DNA of 14,174 bases from Clostridiaceae bacterium UBA4839 (GTDB lineage: Bacteria; Bacillota; Clostridia; Clostridiales; Caloramatoraceae): assembly GCA_002400085.1 (NCBI GenBank), contig DHEX01000070.1, positions 1 through 14,174 of the forward strand. Reading direction: 5' to 3'. Positions 12,338 through 14,174 of the stretch are shown here, one piece after another; position 1 is the stretch's first letter, and each line of letters opens with the position of its first letter. The position numbers and the translations under genes are program-made. Below the pieces are notes generated by a model. The model saw only the letters and a list, made by a program, of their open reading frames with translations, was not told the origin of the DNA and ran no database searches.

Positions 12338-14174
12338 ATGTTTCAAAATAATAATAGGGCAGTTATAAAGCATCTTGCAAAGAATAATCTGCATACCGAC
12401 CCAACACGCCGATATGTTACTACACTTACTATTGCGCTTTCTGTATGCCTCATTTTAGCAGTATCTTTGGTTATAGTTGGCAATGAAGCAGTGCATATTT
12501 CCACGCAGGAGTCAAAAGCACAAGTTAAAATAGGTGTGACAGAGGATCAGCTTACAAAACTTAAGGAACAACCAGATATTGAGTGGACTGGTGAGTATGC
12601 AAATATTGGATACTCATATCAAAAGGACATCACTTTAAATGTTGTTTATGAAGATCAAACACAAATTGAAAATCAGGAGGATTTCTCTTATAAAGGGACT
12701 ATCCCCACCGCTAAAAATGAGGTAATGCTCCCCAGTAACTACCTATCATATTTGCATAGTGATGCTAAACCTGGTGATATAATTTCTCTTGATTTAACTG
12801 GATTGGGGCAAAAAAAAGACTATCGTATTTCAGCTGTTTTAGACTACGAGAAGCAAACCGACAGCTATATTGTTTGGGTCAGTAAAAAAGGAGCCCAAGC
12901 GTTACTGAAAGATAAGCCTGTTCCTGTTATAGCATATACACGTCTTAAGACTGATGCCGTAGACTCATCAGATATTACGGACTTTACATATAAGGCTATA
13001 CAGTCAACCGGTATTGACAAATGTCAGGTACAGCTTACCGATTACTTTGCCGTTATGAGCGGAGGCGACCGCAAAAGCGAGAAACCAATAATTATAATGC
13101 TTGGTTTAATTGTTATGGCTTTGGCTGGAATTGTGATTTACAGTATTTTTTATTCATCCGTTACCAAAAAGGTTCATGAGTACGGTCAGCTGCGAACCAT
13201 AGGAATGACGAAAAAGCAGGTGCGTAAAATGGTTCGAATGGAGGGAAGAAAATTAGCTTCGCATGGAATCCCTTTTGGCGTTATATCGGGACTTATTATT
13301 GGCTATTTGATGTGTCCAAATGGATTTCGTATTAAAAATGCAGCAGTATGGACTATTATTGTGTCATTGTTTGCATTAATTACCATTAAACTTTCTATGG
13401 GTAAATCAGTAAAAATTGCAGCAAATACGTCTCCCATAGAAGGTTCTCGTTTTTCATTTTACACAGGGAGCAGGAAGGTAAAAAAGGCTAAACATAAATT
13501 AACGCCATATTACCTTGCCCTTATGCACTTTAATGAAAACCGTAAAAAAACCGCTGTTACAGTTCTTATGTTAGGACTAAGCGGCATACTTTTGGTAACT
13601 ACCTCGATTTTAGCTAAATCCCTTAATGCGGAGAAGATGGTACAATTCAATTCATTTCCGAAGGGTGAACTGTATCTGTATATTCAAAGAATCTCGAAGT
13701 CAACTTTTTCCAATGATATTGATTATAACCGAGATACACGCTTGCAGCAAAAAAATAATCCTTTAAATAAAAGTTTGCAAGCTCAAATTAAAGCAATTGA
13801 TGGTGTCAAAGATGTAACACCTTACAATGGCGTGAGCCTCACAATTACATCCCCATCCTTTGGAGGGACGATTATATCAAGTACAAATATTATGCCAACA
13901 CTTACCAGAGAGGAATGCACAAAGATAAGTCCAATACTTAAAGAAGGTACGACAGATTATGATATTTTGGCGAAGCAAAATGGCATTATTATTTCATCGG
14001 GAGAGGCTAATGCAAAGGCTGGAAGTAAGTGTCAAATCAGCGGTCTTGGCAAGGATGGTCAGCCTTTCAGCATGGATCTTCCAGTGATGGGAGTTTATAA
14101 TAACAGCGATTTAATGGAGAAATGTCCTTTAATGCCAGGAAGTCCGTCTTTTCTCATAACTGATGAATCTGTTC
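12338..14174 (+). CDS. FtsX/MacB-type ABC transporter permease (3' end beyond window)
   Basis: Open from ATG 12338 to the window end: 612 codons, no stop. Ribosome site GGGGGAGAGG lies just upstream. Layout: cytosolic N-tail, membrane span 1 (about 28-48), an outside domain of about 200 residues (MacB-core-like), span 2 (about 250-273), the cytosolic segment VTKKVHEYGQLRTIGMTKKQ typical of FtsX-domain permeases (about 275-294), span 3 (about 309-325), span 4 (about 335-352), span 5 (about 404-424), then a second outside domain still running at the end. The order resembles two fused MacB/FtsX halves, so the full protein should have a further three spans and perhaps 800 residues. It pairs with the ATPase 12 bases upstream. 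It differs from the 10-span BceB type. Substrate not known; the linked two-component system suggests response to an envelope-active compound. Confidence 0.9.
   Translation, partial: MFQNNNRAVIKHLAKNNLHTDPTRRYVTTLTIALSVCLILAVSLVIVGNEAVHISTQESKAQVKIGVTEDQLTKLKEQPDIEWTGEYANIGYSYQKDITLNVVYEDQTQIENQEDFSYKGTIPTAKNEVMLPSNYLSYLHSDAKPGDIISLDLTGLGQKKDYRISAVLDYEKQTDSYIVWVSKKGAQALLKDKPVPVIAYTRLKTDAVDSSDITDFTYKAIQSTGIDKCQVQLTDYFAVMSGGDRKSEKPIIIMLGLIVMALAGIVIYSIFYSSVTKKVHEYGQLRTIGMTKKQVRKMVRMEGRKLASHGIPFGVISGLIIGYLMCPNGFRIKNAAVWTIIVSLFALITIKLSMGKSVKIAANTSPIEGSRFSFYTGSRKVKKAKHKLTPYYLALMHFNENRKKTAVTVLMLGLSGILLVTTSILAKSLNAEKMVQFNSFPKGELYLYIQRISKSTFSNDIDYNRDTRLQQKNNPLNKSLQAQIKAIDGVKDVTPYNGVSLTITSPSFGGTIISSTNIMPTLTREECTKISPILKEGTTDYDILAKQNGIIISSGEANAKAGSKCQISGLGKDGQPFSMDLPVMGVYNNSDLMEKCPLMPGSPSFLITDESV

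Overview
The window is AT-rich DNA (roughly 30% G+C by eye) from a Gram-positive, low-G+C anaerobe. Clostridium or a close relative is the best guess. This rests on the short LepB, the Hsp18-like small heat-shock protein, strong GGAGG-type ribosome binding sites, A/T-ending codons and a perfect CtsR-type operator. I cannot name a species. No rRNA, tRNA or CRISPR array is visible.

Layout from left to right: (1) 1-717, a complete type I signal peptidase gene (lepB, +) preceded by two copies of a 21-nt repeat. (2) 722-968, a nested inverted-repeat element, IS-end or MITE-like, between the convergent lepB and the next operon. (3) 990-6980, a four-gene minus-strand operon transcribed right to left: a gamma-glutamylcyclotransferase-like protein, a 1274-residue zinc carboxypeptidase-family (M14) protein with a duplicated N-terminal module, and the paired membrane proteins DUF969 and DUF979. 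A good sigma-A promoter lies at 7100-7128. (4) 7129-7566, a long intergenic region with a G+C-rich, weakly tandem-repetitive island and two copies (C, D) of an imperfect palindromic repeat. (5) 7615-8256, pcp (pyroglutamyl peptidase, +), with a promoter, a perfect 10-bp palindrome near the predicted start of transcription and a strong terminator. (6) 8315-8582, the left end of a dead IS3-family element whose OrfA carries an amber codon. (7) 8609-9055, hsp20/hsp18 (-), with a promoter overlapped by a CtsR operator and a copy (A) of the palindromic repeat in its leader. (8) 9550-14174, a response regulator, an intramembrane-sensing-type histidine kinase, an ABC ATPase and an FtsX/MacB-type permease (cut by the window end), all on +, with another repeat copy (B) between kinase and ATPase.

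Two functional themes stand out. Genes 3 and 5 form a divergent cluster in which two enzymes that release 5-oxoproline (GGCT and Pcp), a large cytosolic M14 peptidase and a two-component membrane protein pair lie together. I infer a salvage or handling system for gamma-glutamyl or pyroglutamyl peptides and 5-oxoproline. Region 8 looks like a self-contained envelope-stress or peptide-response module. A pair of TTGAGA half-sites 11 bp apart, just upstream of a -10-like hexamer for the ABC operon, is a plausible binding site for its response regulator.

The most unexpected structural feature is a family of 60-95-nt imperfect palindromes, four copies in about 4 kb (7242-7310, 7363-7440, 9084-9152, 11284-11375). 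Two of these flank the two-component genes.
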